Positions 1-9,456 of a DNA stretch of 64,000 bases are shown one piece after another. The position numbers and the translations under genes were made by a program. Every line of letters begins with the position of its first letter. Position 1 is the stretch's first letter. The notes beneath the pieces are model-generated. The model worked only from the letters and a program-made list of their open reading frames with translations, was not told the DNA's origin and did not search any database. This DNA comes from Flavobacterium laiguense (GTDB lineage Bacteria > Bacteroidota > Bacteroidia > Flavobacteriales > Flavobacteriaceae): contig NZ_QCZH01000018.1 of the NCBI RefSeq assembly GCF_003097655.1, forward strand, positions 16,340 through 80,339. Direction: 5' to 3'.

Positions 1-1269
1 AGAAAAAATGTTATTGCTATTATTTTAGGAGGTGGACAAGGTTCTAGATTATTTCCATTAACAGCCAGTAGGTCTAAACCTGCTGTGCCGATAGCGGGGA
101 AATACAGATTGGTTGATATTCCAATTTCAAATTGTATGAATTCGGATATTTATAGAATGTTTGTCTTGACACAGTTCAATTCAGCTTCTTTAAATGCCCA
201 TATTAAGAACACCTATAACTTTAGTATTTTTAGTCAGTCGTTCGTTGATATTTTGGCCGCCGAACAAACTCCCGATAATCCCACTTGGTTTCAAGGTACA
301 GCCGATGCCGTAAGACAATGCATGCCACACTTTTTGAACCATGAGTTTGATTATGCTTTGATTCTCTCTGGAGATCAGTTGTATCAAATGGATTTTAATG
401 ATATGCTTGACGATCATATTGAAGCCGAAGCGGATCTTTCTATTGCTACTTTACCCGTAAACGATAAAGATGCCCCTGAATTTGGAATTTTAAAAACGGA
501 TTCAGAAAATTTTATTAAATCATTCATCGAAAAACCTGCAAAAGAATTATTACCCGATTGGAAATCTGAGGTAAGTGACGACATGAAAAGTCAAGGCAAA
601 GAGTATTTGGCTTCAATGGGAATCTATATTTTCAATAGGAAATTATTAATCGAATTAATGTCAAATCCAGACACAAAGGATTTTGGTAAAGAAATCATTC
701 CGCAAGCCGTTGAGAACAAGAAAGTACTGAGTTATCAATACGAAGGATATTGGACAGATATTGGTAATATCGACTCGTTTTTTGAAGCTAACATTGGTTT
801 AACCGATGATATACCACAATTCAATTTGTTTGATAATGATAATAAAATCTACACAAGACCCCGTTTATTATCGCCATCCAAGTTTCATAAAATAATGGTT
901 GAGAGATCATTGATTTCTGAAGGTTGTATTATTCATTCTAAAGAAATTACCAAATCGGTTATTGGAAACAGAACCCGAATTGGAGCGGATACGGTTATTC
1001 AACATTCCTATGTTATGGGTAATGATTTATACCAACATATTGATGACATCAATGAAGATATAAAAAATAATAGACCATTAATTGGCATAGGGGAAAGATG
1101 CTTCATACATAATGCGATTGTGGATAAAAATTGCAGGATTGGAAATGATGTCTATATAAAAGGAGGAAAACATCTAGCCGATACTACAAATGAATTGTAT
1201 TGCATCAAGGAAGGGATAGTTGTTATTCGAAAAGGAGCAATTATTCCGGATGGTTTTACTGTTAAATAA
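1..1269 (+). CDS. glgC: Glucose-1-phosphate adenylyltransferase GlgC, 5' end cut by the window edge
   Basis: Makes ADP-glucose from glucose-1-phosphate and ATP, the committed step of bacterial glycogen synthesis. The reading frame is open from base 1 and shows the nucleotide-binding loop GGGQGSRLFPLT followed by SRSKPAVPIAGKYRLVDIPI, both hallmarks of the family. The first possible start inside the window (GTG at 85) lies after these motifs, so it is not the true start. About 422 residues are visible, close to the usual full length, so only a few N-terminal residues are missing. The C-terminal third has the hexapeptide-rich beta-helix pattern (IGNRTRIGADTVI, IGNDVYIKGG). It is followed by glgE, maltokinase and glgB on the same strand, which places it in an alpha-glucan locus. 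Identification is firm; only the start is unseen. Confidence 0.96.
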   Translation, partial: RKNVIAIILGGGQGSRLFPLTASRSKPAVPIAGKYRLVDIPISNCMNSDIYRMFVLTQFNSASLNAHIKNTYNFSIFSQSFVDILAAEQTPDNPTWFQGTADAVRQCMPHFLNHEFDYALILSGDQLYQMDFNDMLDDHIEAEADLSIATLPVNDKDAPEFGILKTDSENFIKSFIEKPAKELLPDWKSEVSDDMKSQGKEYLASMGIYIFNRKLLIELMSNPDTKDFGKEIIPQAVENKKVLSYQYEGYWTDIGNIDSFFEANIGLTDDIPQFNLFDNDNKIYTRPRLLSPSKFHKIMVERSLISEGCIIHSKEITKSVIGNRTRIGADTVIQHSYVMGNDLYQHIDDINEDIKNNRPLIGIGERCFIHNAIVDKNCRIGNDVYIKGGKHLADTTNELYCIKEGIVVIRKGAIIPDGFTVK

Positions 1270-1314
1270 TAATGCCAAAATTCTTCGAATAACAGCATTA
1301 ATTTACTTCGTCAG

Positions 1315-1490
1315 TTCGCTATCGCTCGTGTGGGCGTGACCCTCCGTAAAAACTACGGGTCGGGCTTTCCGTTCCCGCTTTTTTTTATCCCGTAAAAAAA
1401 ACGGGATAAAAAAAGAGCTCCACTACAAACGAAGTTCACTGAACTCATATGAAAATAAAAATTAAGTGAAGTAATCCCTCACGCAATCCA
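1315..1490. repeat. Gene-free spacer with hairpins and a dispersed-repeat remnant
   Basis: The glgC-glgE spacer holds a perfect 13-bp inverted repeat (1381-1393 and 1401-1413, core TATCCCGT/ACGGGATA, loop of seven A) and a smaller hairpin around 1343-1358. At 1474-1484 it carries ATCCCTCACGC, the reverse complement of GCGTGAGGGAT; related words occur at 50529-50541 and 63891-63903. The hairpin is preceded by T and followed by A, so it is a poor terminator for glgC on the plus strand. I read the spacer as a worn dispersed intergenic repeat. No promoter for glgE was recognised here. Confidence 0.5.
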
Positions 1491-1558
1491 CTACAAATTA
1501 AATATTTATTTTATGAATCAATAATATTTACTATTTTTAAGTACCAAAAAAGTATAAA

Positions 1559-3493
1559 ATGCAGAATCAAACCCGAATAATAATTGAAAATGTTTCCCCA
1601 CAATTAGATTGTGGTAATTTTGCCATAAAAAGAATTGTTGGACAGAAAGTAGTGGTTACTGCTGCCGTATTTTCCGACGGACATGACGTTTTAGAATGTT
1701 GTGTAAAATTCAAACATGAAACCGAAAATAATTGGCAAGAAGTTCGAATGACTCCAGCCCATAATGACGAATGGATCGCTGAATTCAAAGTTGAAAAACA
1801 AGGATTTTATACCTATTGCATTGAAGGTTGGGTAGACTATGCGCTAAACTGGCAACATGGCACCGAACGCAAGATTAATGATAATCAACAGGTGAAGTCT
1901 GAATTGTTAGAAGGTGCGGAGTATGTTCGTGCCATTCTTAATGTTGTTGATGCTTCCGAAAACGAATATCTGAATCGTTTAAACCATTATTTTACAACCG
2001 AATCAGAATATGAAAATGCGGTAAAAGAAGCAAAATCTCATGAATTAACTCGAATATTCAAAAAATATCCCATTCGATTATTAGAAAATAAATCGAATGA
2101 ACTTAAAGTTTATGTCGATCGCAAAAAAGCATTATTCAGCACTTGGTATGAGTTTTTTCCACGATCTGCATCAGCCGAAAAAGGCAAACATGGAACTTTT
2201 AAAGATTGCGAAAGACTATTGCCACGTGTTGCTGCCATGGGATTTGACACCTTATATTTTCCGCCAATTCATCCAATTGGAGAAGTAAACAGAAAGGGAA
2301 AAAACAACGCTACCCATGCGGTATCTGGAGATGTAGGTTCTCCTTGGGGAATTGGTTCTCATCATGGCGGACATAAATCAACACATCCAGAATTAGGTTC
2401 TATAGAAGATTTTAAACAATTAGTACAAAAGGCACAAGATTTAGGGATTGAAGTTGCTATGGATTATGCTCTTCAAGCAGCTCCAGATCATCCTTATGTA
2501 AAAGATTTTCCACAATGGTTTAAATGGAGACCGGACGGAACGGTACAATATGCCGAAAATCCGCCTAAAAAATATCAGGATATTCAACCTATTTATTTTG
2601 AAAGTACCGATTGGAAAAATCTTTGGAAAGAATTATTAGACGTTGCTTTATTTTGGATTGAAGAATGCAATATTAAAATTTACAGAGTTGACAATCCGCA
2701 CACTAAACCCTTTTATTTCTGGGGTTGGTTGATTTCAGAAATCAAGAAAAAACATCCTGACGTTTTGTTTTTGGCAGAAGCTTTCACACGCCCAAAAATC
2801 ATGAATGAATTGGCAAAGCAAGGTTTTAGTCAATCGTACACCTATTTTACATGGCGAAATTCTAAAAAAGAATTAACCGAATATGTTGAGGAGCTAACAC
2901 AAACAGAACAAAAAGAATTTTACAGACCTAATTTTTGGCCCAACACTCCAGATATCAATCCTTATGCATTACAAAGTGGTAATGAATCGGTGCATTTGCA
3001 TAAATATTTCCTTGCAGCGACATTAAGTTCAAGTGTTGGAATTTATGGTCCTGTTTTTGAATATATGGTTTGTACCCCAATGGCACATGGAAAAGAAGAA
3101 TACTTAGATTCTGAAAAATACCAATATTACAAATGGGATTGGGATAAACAAAACAAGCTAACCTCCATAATTAGCCGTATCAATGCCATTAGAAAAGAGG
3201 AAGCGTCTTTGCAGCAAACGAATAATATTGTTTTTTGTGACACCAATAATGATCAAGTGATTGCTTACTACAAATTTGATGACGATAAGCAAAATGAAAC
3301 TTTGATGGTAGTAAGTTTAGATGCCTTTCATACCGGTAAAGCGATGGTAAAACTACCTGTAAATGAACTTGGAACCCAAGCCATTCATGTTTCTGATTTG
3401 ATAACTGGAAATACTTATTTATGGGACAAAGAATGGAATTATGTTGAACTTTCACCCGAATTGCCTTTTCATTTATTTAAAATACAGAAATAA
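1559..3493 (+). CDS. glgE: Alpha-1,4-glucan:maltose-1-phosphate maltosyltransferase GlgE
   Basis: Transfers maltosyl units from alpha-maltose-1-phosphate to the non-reducing end of alpha-1,4-glucans (GH13 subfamily 3). The 644 residues start with an Ig-like N domain, followed by a (beta/alpha)8 barrel. Barrel motifs include FPPIHPIG, VDNPHTKP with the likely nucleophile D378, and LAEAFTRP with the likely acid E407. The 29-residue spacing matches the known GlgE pair as I recall it. GlgE-specific stretches such as GSPWGIGS, HPELGS and AMDYALQAAPDHPYV separate it from ordinary alpha-amylases. It overlaps the maltokinase gene by one base (TAATG), so the two are co-translated. Together with GlgC and GlgB this indicates the GlgE route to glucan. 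Confidence 0.95.
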   Translation: MQNQTRIIIENVSPQLDCGNFAIKRIVGQKVVVTAAVFSDGHDVLECCVKFKHETENNWQEVRMTPAHNDEWIAEFKVEKQGFYTYCIEGWVDYALNWQHGTERKINDNQQVKSELLEGAEYVRAILNVVDASENEYLNRLNHYFTTESEYENAVKEAKSHELTRIFKKYPIRLLENKSNELKVYVDRKKALFSTWYEFFPRSASAEKGKHGTFKDCERLLPRVAAMGFDTLYFPPIHPIGEVNRKGKNNATHAVSGDVGSPWGIGSHHGGHKSTHPELGSIEDFKQLVQKAQDLGIEVAMDYALQAAPDHPYVKDFPQWFKWRPDGTVQYAENPPKKYQDIQPIYFESTDWKNLWKELLDVALFWIEECNIKIYRVDNPHTKPFYFWGWLISEIKKKHPDVLFLAEAFTRPKIMNELAKQGFSQSYTYFTWRNSKKELTEYVEELTQTEQKEFYRPNFWPNTPDINPYALQSGNESVHLHKYFLAATLSSSVGIYGPVFEYMVCTPMAHGKEEYLDSEKYQYYKWDWDKQNKLTSIISRINAIRKEEASLQQTNNIVFCDTNNDQVIAYYKFDDDKQNETLMVVSLDAFHTGKAMVKLPVNELGTQAIHVSDLITGNTYLWDKEWNYVELSPELPFHLFKIQK

Positions 3494-5121
3494 TGGTAGA
3501 TAAAATTAACGTAGCGGAATTTCAAAATACATTTGTTTTTAATACTGATTGGAATAATGCTTTTGAAGACGATAGTTTTATTAAAGTTTTTGCATCTGAT
3601 ATTTTAGAGAATTACATTATAAATAAACGATGGTATGGCGGAAAAGCCAGTACCATAAAATATATTGAAGTTGTTGATTCTTTTAAAATAGCTTCCAATG
3701 ACAACACTTATTATGGAGTTTTATTGGAAGTGAATTTTAAAGAGGCGTTTTATCAGCACTATTTTATGCCGTTAGCTTTTATGCCTGAAGAACAACTGGA
3801 CACCAACACTATAATTGCTCCAGTTAAAATGAATGATAAAGAAGGTTATCTTGTTGACGCACTACACCAAGAAGATTTCAGAAAATTATTGTTTGACAAA
3901 TTGATTCATTCGAAAAAAATAGAAGATCCAAAAGTGAAATTTCACAAAGGGAAAAAATTTGAAGCTAAAGAATATATTTCTTCAAAGTTTATGGGAGTAG
4001 AACAGAGTAATACTTCTATTATTTATAACGATACATTAGTTCTAAAAATTTTCAGGAGGATATATATCAGTATGAATCCAGATTATGAAATTAGTCGTTT
4101 TCTCACTGAAAGGATGGATTTTAAAAGTTCCCCTGCTTATACCGGAAGCATTAGCGTAAAAATGAGTGAAGGAGATATTACTTTAGCTTTGATGCAAGAA
4201 TTGGTTCCCAATGAAGGGGATGCATGGAAATTTATGCTTGAAGAAGTAGATCAAATCTTTGAAAATTTAAAACTAAAAAAAATAACAATAAGCAAGCTTC
4301 CGGATATTGAATTATTTACACGATTAAAAATAAATGATGTTCCCCACGAAATTATTGATTGGGCTGGATTGAGTATATTTCTTCGAATTAAGACATTGGC
4401 AACCAGAACCGCCGAAATGCATATCGCCTTGGGCAGTGACACCCATGAAACTGCTTTTACTCCGCTTACCTATAATGGGGATTATTCGGTTTGGTTAAAG
4501 AACAGATTGACCTATCAGTTTCAAAATCGTTTGAATATTTTAGAAAATAATTTACATAAATTAGACGGTTTAGCATTGGAATTGGCCAATCAATTTTTGG
4601 ATCATAAAAAAGAGATTCGAAAAGTTTTCATTGATTTTGATTGGACTCAAATGAAATCGGAACGTATTCGTATTCATGGGGATTACCACTTAGGTCAAGT
4701 TTTAGTAAACGGGGATGATTTTTATATACTTGATTTTGAAGGAGAACCAGAGAGTACAATTCGAGATAGAAAAGTAAAACAACCTCCAATGAAAGATGTT
4801 GCTGGAATGTTTCGCTCTTTTCATTATGCTATTTATGCTACGATTTTCAGTAATCCGGATAAATATCCATTCGAACAGGAAGAACTTTTTCAGGCTGGAG
4901 AAATTCTATTTAAATATTTCGTGGGTGTTTTTATCAATACTTATACCGAAGTGGCGCAAGCAGGCAATTTAAATATTGGATACCGAAAAGAAATTGATTT
5001 TTTATTGAAATATTGTCTACTCGAAAAAGCGATCTATGAATTGGGTTATGAATTAAATTCTAGGCCACGATGGTCTGTAATTCCATTGAGAGGAATTGCC
5101 AGTATAATGAATTTTAAGTAA
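3493..5121 (+). CDS. mak: Maltokinase (ATP:maltose 1-phosphotransferase)
   Basis: Phosphorylates maltose to maltose-1-phosphate, the donor used by GlgE. The kinase-like fold of the aminoglycoside-phosphotransferase type is shown by RIHGDYHLGQVL (catalytic D397) and ILDFEGEPE (metal-binding D414) in the C lobe. The N-terminal cap has NKRWYGGK, typical of Mak/Pep2 proteins. At 542 residues it is a stand-alone kinase, not the TreS-Mak fusion found in many bacteria. Its ATG overlaps the glgE stop by one base. No trehalose synthase (TreS), the usual maltose source, is in the window, so maltose must come from a gene elsewhere or from glucan breakdown. Family assignment is strong; the exact sugar is inferred from the neighbourhood. 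Confidence 0.9.
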   Translation: MVDKINVAEFQNTFVFNTDWNNAFEDDSFIKVFASDILENYIINKRWYGGKASTIKYIEVVDSFKIASNDNTYYGVLLEVNFKEAFYQHYFMPLAFMPEEQLDTNTIIAPVKMNDKEGYLVDALHQEDFRKLLFDKLIHSKKIEDPKVKFHKGKKFEAKEYISSKFMGVEQSNTSIIYNDTLVLKIFRRIYISMNPDYEISRFLTERMDFKSSPAYTGSISVKMSEGDITLALMQELVPNEGDAWKFMLEEVDQIFENLKLKKITISKLPDIELFTRLKINDVPHEIIDWAGLSIFLRIKTLATRTAEMHIALGSDTHETAFTPLTYNGDYSVWLKNRLTYQFQNRLNILENNLHKLDGLALELANQFLDHKKEIRKVFIDFDWTQMKSERIRIHGDYHLGQVLVNGDDFYILDFEGEPESTIRDRKVKQPPMKDVAGMFRSFHYAIYATIFSNPDKYPFEQEELFQAGEILFKYFVGVFINTYTEVAQAGNLNIGYRKEIDFLLKYCLLEKAIYELGYELNSRPRWSVIPLRGIASIMNFK

Positions 5122-5168
5122 AAATTAGTTGATTTCAATTTTCAACAAAAAAATAACAAAATATAAAA

Positions 5169-7076
5169 ATGAACAAAGTACAAACCCATTCGCTTTTTAC
5201 CGATTTTGACATTGATTTATTCAAAGCAGGGAAACATTTTAGACTTTACGAAAAATTAGGGGCTCATATAATTGAAGTTAATGGAGTAAAAGGAGTTTAT
5301 TTTGCTGTTTGGGCTCCATCTGCAAAAACGGTTTCGGTAGTTGGTGATTTTAATCATTGGAGGCAAGGAGAGCATGAATTGCAAGTGCGCTGGGATTCAT
5401 CCGGTATTTGGGAAGGGTTTATTCCCGGAATTGAGAAAGGAACGCTCTATAAATATAGAATAGAATCGAATAATGGAGGTCTAATGACTGAAAAAGCAGA
5501 TCCGTTCGCTTTTTACTGTGAGAAGCCACCCCATACAGCCTCCGTAATTTGGGATCTTGATTATAAGTGGAAAGATACCAATTGGATGGAAACCCGCAAA
5601 GAGCATAATGACTTGGATAAACCCTATTCGGTTTATGAGGTGCATTTGGGTTCATGGAAAAGACAGGGTGAAGAAAATCGTTTTTTGACTTATTTAGAAT
5701 TTGCAGAAGATCTTGTAAAATACGTAAAAGAAACTGGATTTACCCACGTAGAGTTCATGCCAGTAATGGAATATCCGTATGATCCTTCATGGGGTTATCA
5801 ATTAATAGGATACTTTGCACCAACTTCTCGTTTTGGGGAACCACAAGATTTTATGGTACTTGTCGATAAATTGCACCAAGCGGGTATTGGCGTTATTTTG
5901 GATTGGGTTCCTTCCCATTTTCCTGATGACGCTCACGGTTTAGGATTTTTTGATGGATCTAATCTTTTTGAACATCCAGATCGTAGAAAAGGCTATCATC
6001 CTGATTGGAAAAGTTTGGTTTTTAATTATGGACGAAATGAAGTACGTTCCTTTTTAATCAGTAATGCACTGTTTTGGTTGCAACATTATCACGTAGACGG
6101 ACTTAGAGTAGACGCTGTTGCTTCTATGTTGTATTTAGATTATTCACGAGAAGAAGGGGAGTGGGAACCTAATATTTACGGAGGTAGAGAAAACTTAGAT
6201 ACCATAAGTTTTTTGAAAGACTTTAATGAAGCGGTTTATTCAAATTTTGAGGGTGTACAGACCATTGCTGAAGAAAGCACTTCTTTTCCTATGGTTTCCA
6301 GACCTACATTTAATGGAGGATTGGGTTTTGGAATGAAATGGATGATGGGTTGGATGCACGATACTTTAGAATATTTCCAAAAAGAGACAGTGTATAGAAA
6401 GTACCATCAAAATGATTTGACTTTTTCCATGACCTATACCTATACCGAAAATTTTATGCTACCGCTTTCTCATGACGAAGTAGTGTATGGTAAAAAATCT
6501 ATCGCAGGAAGAATGCCCGGTGATGAATGGCAAAAATTCGCCAATCTGCGATTACTTTATGGCTATATGTTTACGCATCCTGGAACCAAATTATTGTTTA
6601 TGGGATCTGAATTTGGACAAAGCAGCGAATGGAATTTTGAGAGCAGTTTAGATTGGCATTTATTACAATATCCTTTTCATAATGGTGTCAAATTATTGAT
6701 TACTAAATTGAATGAATTATACAAAACAGAGCCTGCTTTACATGAAAAACAATTCAGCCCCGAAGGTTTTGAATGGATTAACTATTCAGACCATGAGAAT
6801 GCCGTTATGTCTTTTATCCGAAAAGGGAATAATCCCAAAGATGATTTAATTGTAGTTCTTAATTTTACACAAGTAATCCGAGAAAATTACAGAATTGGTT
6901 TGCCCAAGAAAGGAAAACTTACAGAAGTATTTAATAGCGATGCCATTGAATTTGGAGGAAGTGGAGTTCAAAACACCAATAAATTATTAATTGAAACTTC
7001 TCCTTATGACGGAAAAGAATATTCAACAGCGTTATTACTGCCTCCATTGAGTGTAGTAGTATTTAAAGTTGCCTAG
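5169..7076 (+). CDS. glgB: 1,4-alpha-glucan branching enzyme GlgB
   Basis: Cuts alpha-1,4 chains and rejoins them through alpha-1,6 bonds, making the branched polymer. An N-terminal CBM48-like domain (FAVWAPSAKTVSVVGDFNHW, about residues 35-120) precedes the GH13 subfamily 9 barrel. Visible motifs are EFMPVMEYPYDPSWGYQ, GLRVDAVASMLYLDYSR with nucleophile D315, TIAEEST with acid E368, and LPLSHDEVVYGK. The 53-residue spacing of D315 and E368 equals that of the E. coli enzyme. At 635 residues it lacks the long extra N domain of some GlgB proteins. It starts 47 bases after maltokinase behind an A-rich leader and is the last glucan gene before a strong terminator. Confidence 0.97.
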   Translation: MNKVQTHSLFTDFDIDLFKAGKHFRLYEKLGAHIIEVNGVKGVYFAVWAPSAKTVSVVGDFNHWRQGEHELQVRWDSSGIWEGFIPGIEKGTLYKYRIESNNGGLMTEKADPFAFYCEKPPHTASVIWDLDYKWKDTNWMETRKEHNDLDKPYSVYEVHLGSWKRQGEENRFLTYLEFAEDLVKYVKETGFTHVEFMPVMEYPYDPSWGYQLIGYFAPTSRFGEPQDFMVLVDKLHQAGIGVILDWVPSHFPDDAHGLGFFDGSNLFEHPDRRKGYHPDWKSLVFNYGRNEVRSFLISNALFWLQHYHVDGLRVDAVASMLYLDYSREEGEWEPNIYGGRENLDTISFLKDFNEAVYSNFEGVQTIAEESTSFPMVSRPTFNGGLGFGMKWMMGWMHDTLEYFQKETVYRKYHQNDLTFSMTYTYTENFMLPLSHDEVVYGKKSIAGRMPGDEWQKFANLRLLYGYMFTHPGTKLLFMGSEFGQSSEWNFESSLDWHLLQYPFHNGVKLLITKLNELYKTEPALHEKQFSPEGFEWINYSDHENAVMSFIRKGNNPKDDLIVVLNFTQVIRENYRIGLPKKGKLTEVFNSDAIEFGGSGVQNTNKLLIETSPYDGKEYSTALLLPPLSVVVFKVA

Positions 7077-7104
7077 TTTGTAAGAAATAGATAAACACTT
7101 TAAT

Positions 7105-7140
7105 CGTTGATAAATCTTGGTATTTATCAACGCTTTTTTT
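7105..7140 (+). terminator. Rho-independent terminator after glgB
   Basis: An 11-bp perfect stem (7105-7115 paired with 7122-7132, CGTTGATAAAT) with a 6-base loop is followed by C and eight T. It lies 28 bases after the glgB stop and ends the glucan transcript. Confidence 0.88.
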
Positions 7141-7182
7141 ATTGTATTTTTAATTATTAAAACAGAATTATTTTAAAATAGA

Positions 7183-7190
7183 TATATTCG
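7183..7190 (+). promoter_or_regulatory. Weak -7 candidate for the UMF1 transporter
   Basis: TATATTCG differs by one base from the Bacteroidetes -7 consensus TAnnTTTG and lies 21 bases before the ATG at 7212. No TTTG is seen 19 bases upstream, so this is tentative. The strong terminator at 7105-7140 argues that a separate promoter exists here. Confidence 0.35.
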
Positions 7191-7211
7191 CACTACTAAA
7201 AACAGTAAAGT

Positions 7212-8540
7212 ATGGAACAATTACAAAAAGGAAGTAAAAAGCTATTAAACGCATGGGCATTTTACGATTGGGCAAATTCGGTTTACACACTTACAATTGC
7301 ATCGGCTATATTTCCAATATTTTATGAAGCTTTATTTTCAGATCGTGATCATTACATTGATGTTTTTGGACTTCATTTAAAAAACTCGGCTTTAATTAGT
7401 TTTATTACGGCAGCTGCGTTTTTAGTTATTTGCTTTATTTCTCCTTTATTATCGGGTATTGCTGATTATGTTGGAAATAAAAAATCATTTCTGAAATTCT
7501 TCTGCTATGTAGGGGCATTATCTTGTATGGGATTGTACTGGTTTAATCTTGAAAGTATTTATATAGGACTTGTTTTTTATTTCTTCGGATTAATAGGATA
7601 TTGGGGAAGTTTAGTTTTTTATAATTCCTATTTACCAGATATTGCTTTTGAAGAACAACAAGATAAAATTAGTGCCAAAGGGTATTCATTAGGATATGTA
7701 GGAAGTGTGATTTTATTGGTCATCAATTTGACGATGGTTATGAAGCCAAAACTTTTTGGTATTACAGGAGCTGAAGGTGAAGCAGCAATGAAAGCCATGC
7801 GGTATTCTTTTATAATGGTAGGAGTATGGTGGATTTTATTCAGTCAATACACCTATTATTATTTACCACAAGGAAATAATAAAGCAGCGAGGAAATTAAC
7901 GAAGTCTGTTGTTTTTAATGGATTCAAAGAGTTGAAAAAGGTTTGGTTACTATTAAATGAAAACATCCCTTTGAGACGTTATTTAGGAGGTTTTTTTGTT
8001 TCTAGCATGGGAGTACAGACCGTTATGCTGGTTGCTACTTATTTTGGCGCTCAGGAAATTCAATGGTCATCTAAAGAAGAGAGCACCATCGGATTAATTA
8101 TTTGCATTTTATTAATACAATTAGTTGCTGTTATCGGAGCTATTATAACTTCAAGAGCTTCGGAAAAATTCGGAAATATTCCAACCTTAATTTTTATTAA
8201 TAGTATTTGGGCTGTATTTTGTGGGCTTGCCTTTTTTATAACATTGCCAATGCATTTTTATATTATGGCAACAGTTGCTGGATTTGTAATGGGAGGAATT
8301 CAATCTTTGTCACGTTCCACCTATTCAAAATTATTGCCTGAGACTGATGATACTACTTCGTTCTTTAGTTTTTATGATGTTGCAGAAAAAATAGGAATCG
8401 TAATTGGGATGTGTGTTTATGGTATTATTGATCAAATCACCGGAAGCCCGAGAATGGCGATTGTTATTTTGGCAGTCTTTTTTGTAATTAGTATATTTTT
8501 ATTAAGACGTGTACCAAAAAAGAGGCTTAATAATCTCTAA
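7212..8540 (+). CDS. UMF1/Atg22-like major facilitator transporter
   Basis: A 442-residue inner-membrane protein with about 12 hydrophobic segments. The N-terminal WAFYDWANSVYTLTI is the signature of the UMF1 family (Pfam MFS_1-like, Atg22-type). The final part has the expected MFS pattern, with a conserved GGIQSLSRSTYSKLLPE stretch and closing basic residues. The substrate is not shown by sequence; yeast Atg22 exports amino acids, but bacterial members are mostly uncharacterised. It follows the glucan genes but is separated by a terminator, so a link to sugar export or uptake is only a guess from position. Confidence 0.85.
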   Translation: MEQLQKGSKKLLNAWAFYDWANSVYTLTIASAIFPIFYEALFSDRDHYIDVFGLHLKNSALISFITAAAFLVICFISPLLSGIADYVGNKKSFLKFFCYVGALSCMGLYWFNLESIYIGLVFYFFGLIGYWGSLVFYNSYLPDIAFEEQQDKISAKGYSLGYVGSVILLVINLTMVMKPKLFGITGAEGEAAMKAMRYSFIMVGVWWILFSQYTYYYLPQGNNKAARKLTKSVVFNGFKELKKVWLLLNENIPLRRYLGGFFVSSMGVQTVMLVATYFGAQEIQWSSKEESTIGLIICILLIQLVAVIGAIITSRASEKFGNIPTLIFINSIWAVFCGLAFFITLPMHFYIMATVAGFVMGGIQSLSRSTYSKLLPETDDTTSFFSFYDVAEKIGIVIGMCVYGIIDQITGSPRMAIVILAVFFVISIFLLRRVPKKRLNNL

Positions 8541-8600
8541 AGCAACACTGATTTTAAGTTATTCGAATTGATTTAATTCGATGACTCAAAATAAAATTTT

Positions 8601-8653
8601 ACCACAGATTCACCGATTGTATTATTCCATCTGCGAATCTGCGGTATTTTTTT
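8601..8653. terminator. Bidirectional terminator between convergent genes
   Basis: An 11-bp stem (8601-8611 with 8635-8645) has one A/C mismatch on plus RNA that becomes G-U on minus RNA. T runs occur on both sides (8646-8653 on plus; A-rich 8591-8600 gives U on minus). It serves the UMF1 gene and the opposing DUF2807 gene. Confidence 0.7.
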
Positions 8654-8673
8654 TAGCTAAAATTAAATTCTGA

Positions 8674-9399
8674 TTACATTTTCGAAATCTCACCAGAGCC
8701 ATTGACTTTGGTGTCTTTTGTTTTAGGATTGCCTTTATAAGCGATATCTCCAGAACCAGAAACTCGGGCATATAAACTCTCGCTACAATTTACTTTCATG
8801 TCGCCCGAACCAGAGACCGTTAAATTTGAATTTTTGGTGACCAAATTAACTGCATCAACATCTCCTGAACCGGATATTTTGGAAGAAAAAACATCTGAAC
8901 TTCCAGTTAGTACAACATCTCCAGAACCGCTTAGGTTGGTTTCAAAATCAGTAGCTTTAACATCTAAAGTTAAATCACCAGAACCTGATAATTTGGCTTT
9001 AAAAGTTGAACCAACAATAGTGCTTTTAGACTTAAGATCTCCAGAACCCGAAAGCGAAACAAAACTAATTTGTTCAAAAGGTACTGTCAGAACTATTCCT
9101 TTGTTGGTGCTGATATTTACATTTTTCTCGGTATGAATTTTCAACACATTTCCTTCGACTTCAACTTTTACATAAGGTAGTAAATTTTCTTCTCCTTGAA
9201 TGGTTATCGCACCTTCTTTTCCTGAAACCAAAACCACATCAAAGAAACCCGACACATTTATTTCGTCATACCCTGCAGTAGTTCGCTTTTCGGTAGTTAC
9301 TTTTCCATTACCTTTTACTTTTTTATTTGACCATTGTGCATTTACAATTGTTGTCAAAAATAAAGCGCATAAAGTGACTAATTGAATTGATTTTTTCAT
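8674..9399 (-). CDS. Head GIN domain (DUF2807) secreted beta-repeat protein
   Basis: A 241-residue exported protein with an N-terminal signal peptide (MKKSIQLVTLCALFLTTIVNA). The mature part is a right-handed parallel beta-helix of the DUF2807 / putative auto-transporter adhesin head GIN family. The pentapeptide SGSGD recurs six times (L/I/V-SGSGD, about 20 residues apart) and ends with a degenerate NGSGE near the C terminus. It is the last gene of a minus-strand operon that begins with an ECF sigma factor, 57 bases after the preceding gene. Its function is unknown; periplasmic or surface location in an envelope response is inferred from context. Confidence 0.88.
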   Translation of the reverse strand: MKKSIQLVTLCALFLTTIVNAQWSNKKVKGNGKVTTEKRTTAGYDEINVSGFFDVVLVSGKEGAITIQGEENLLPYVKVEVEGNVLKIHTEKNVNISTNKGIVLTVPFEQISFVSLSGSGDLKSKSTIVGSTFKAKLSGSGDLTLDVKATDFETNLSGSGDVVLTGSSDVFSSKISGSGDVDAVNLVTKNSNLTVSGSGDMKVNCSESLYARVSGSGDIAYKGNPKTKDTKVNGSGEISKM

Positions 9400-9456
9400 T
9401 TTGATTGATTAAAATTAAAGATTGATTTATTGAACTTGATATTGTGATTGAAACTA

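Noticed and set aside
8798..9136. A 112-residue plus-strand frame rich in SPEPE words opposite the DUF2807 gene
   Set aside because: It is the antisense image of the repeated SGSGD codons. The minus-strand frame has a signal peptide and a family match.
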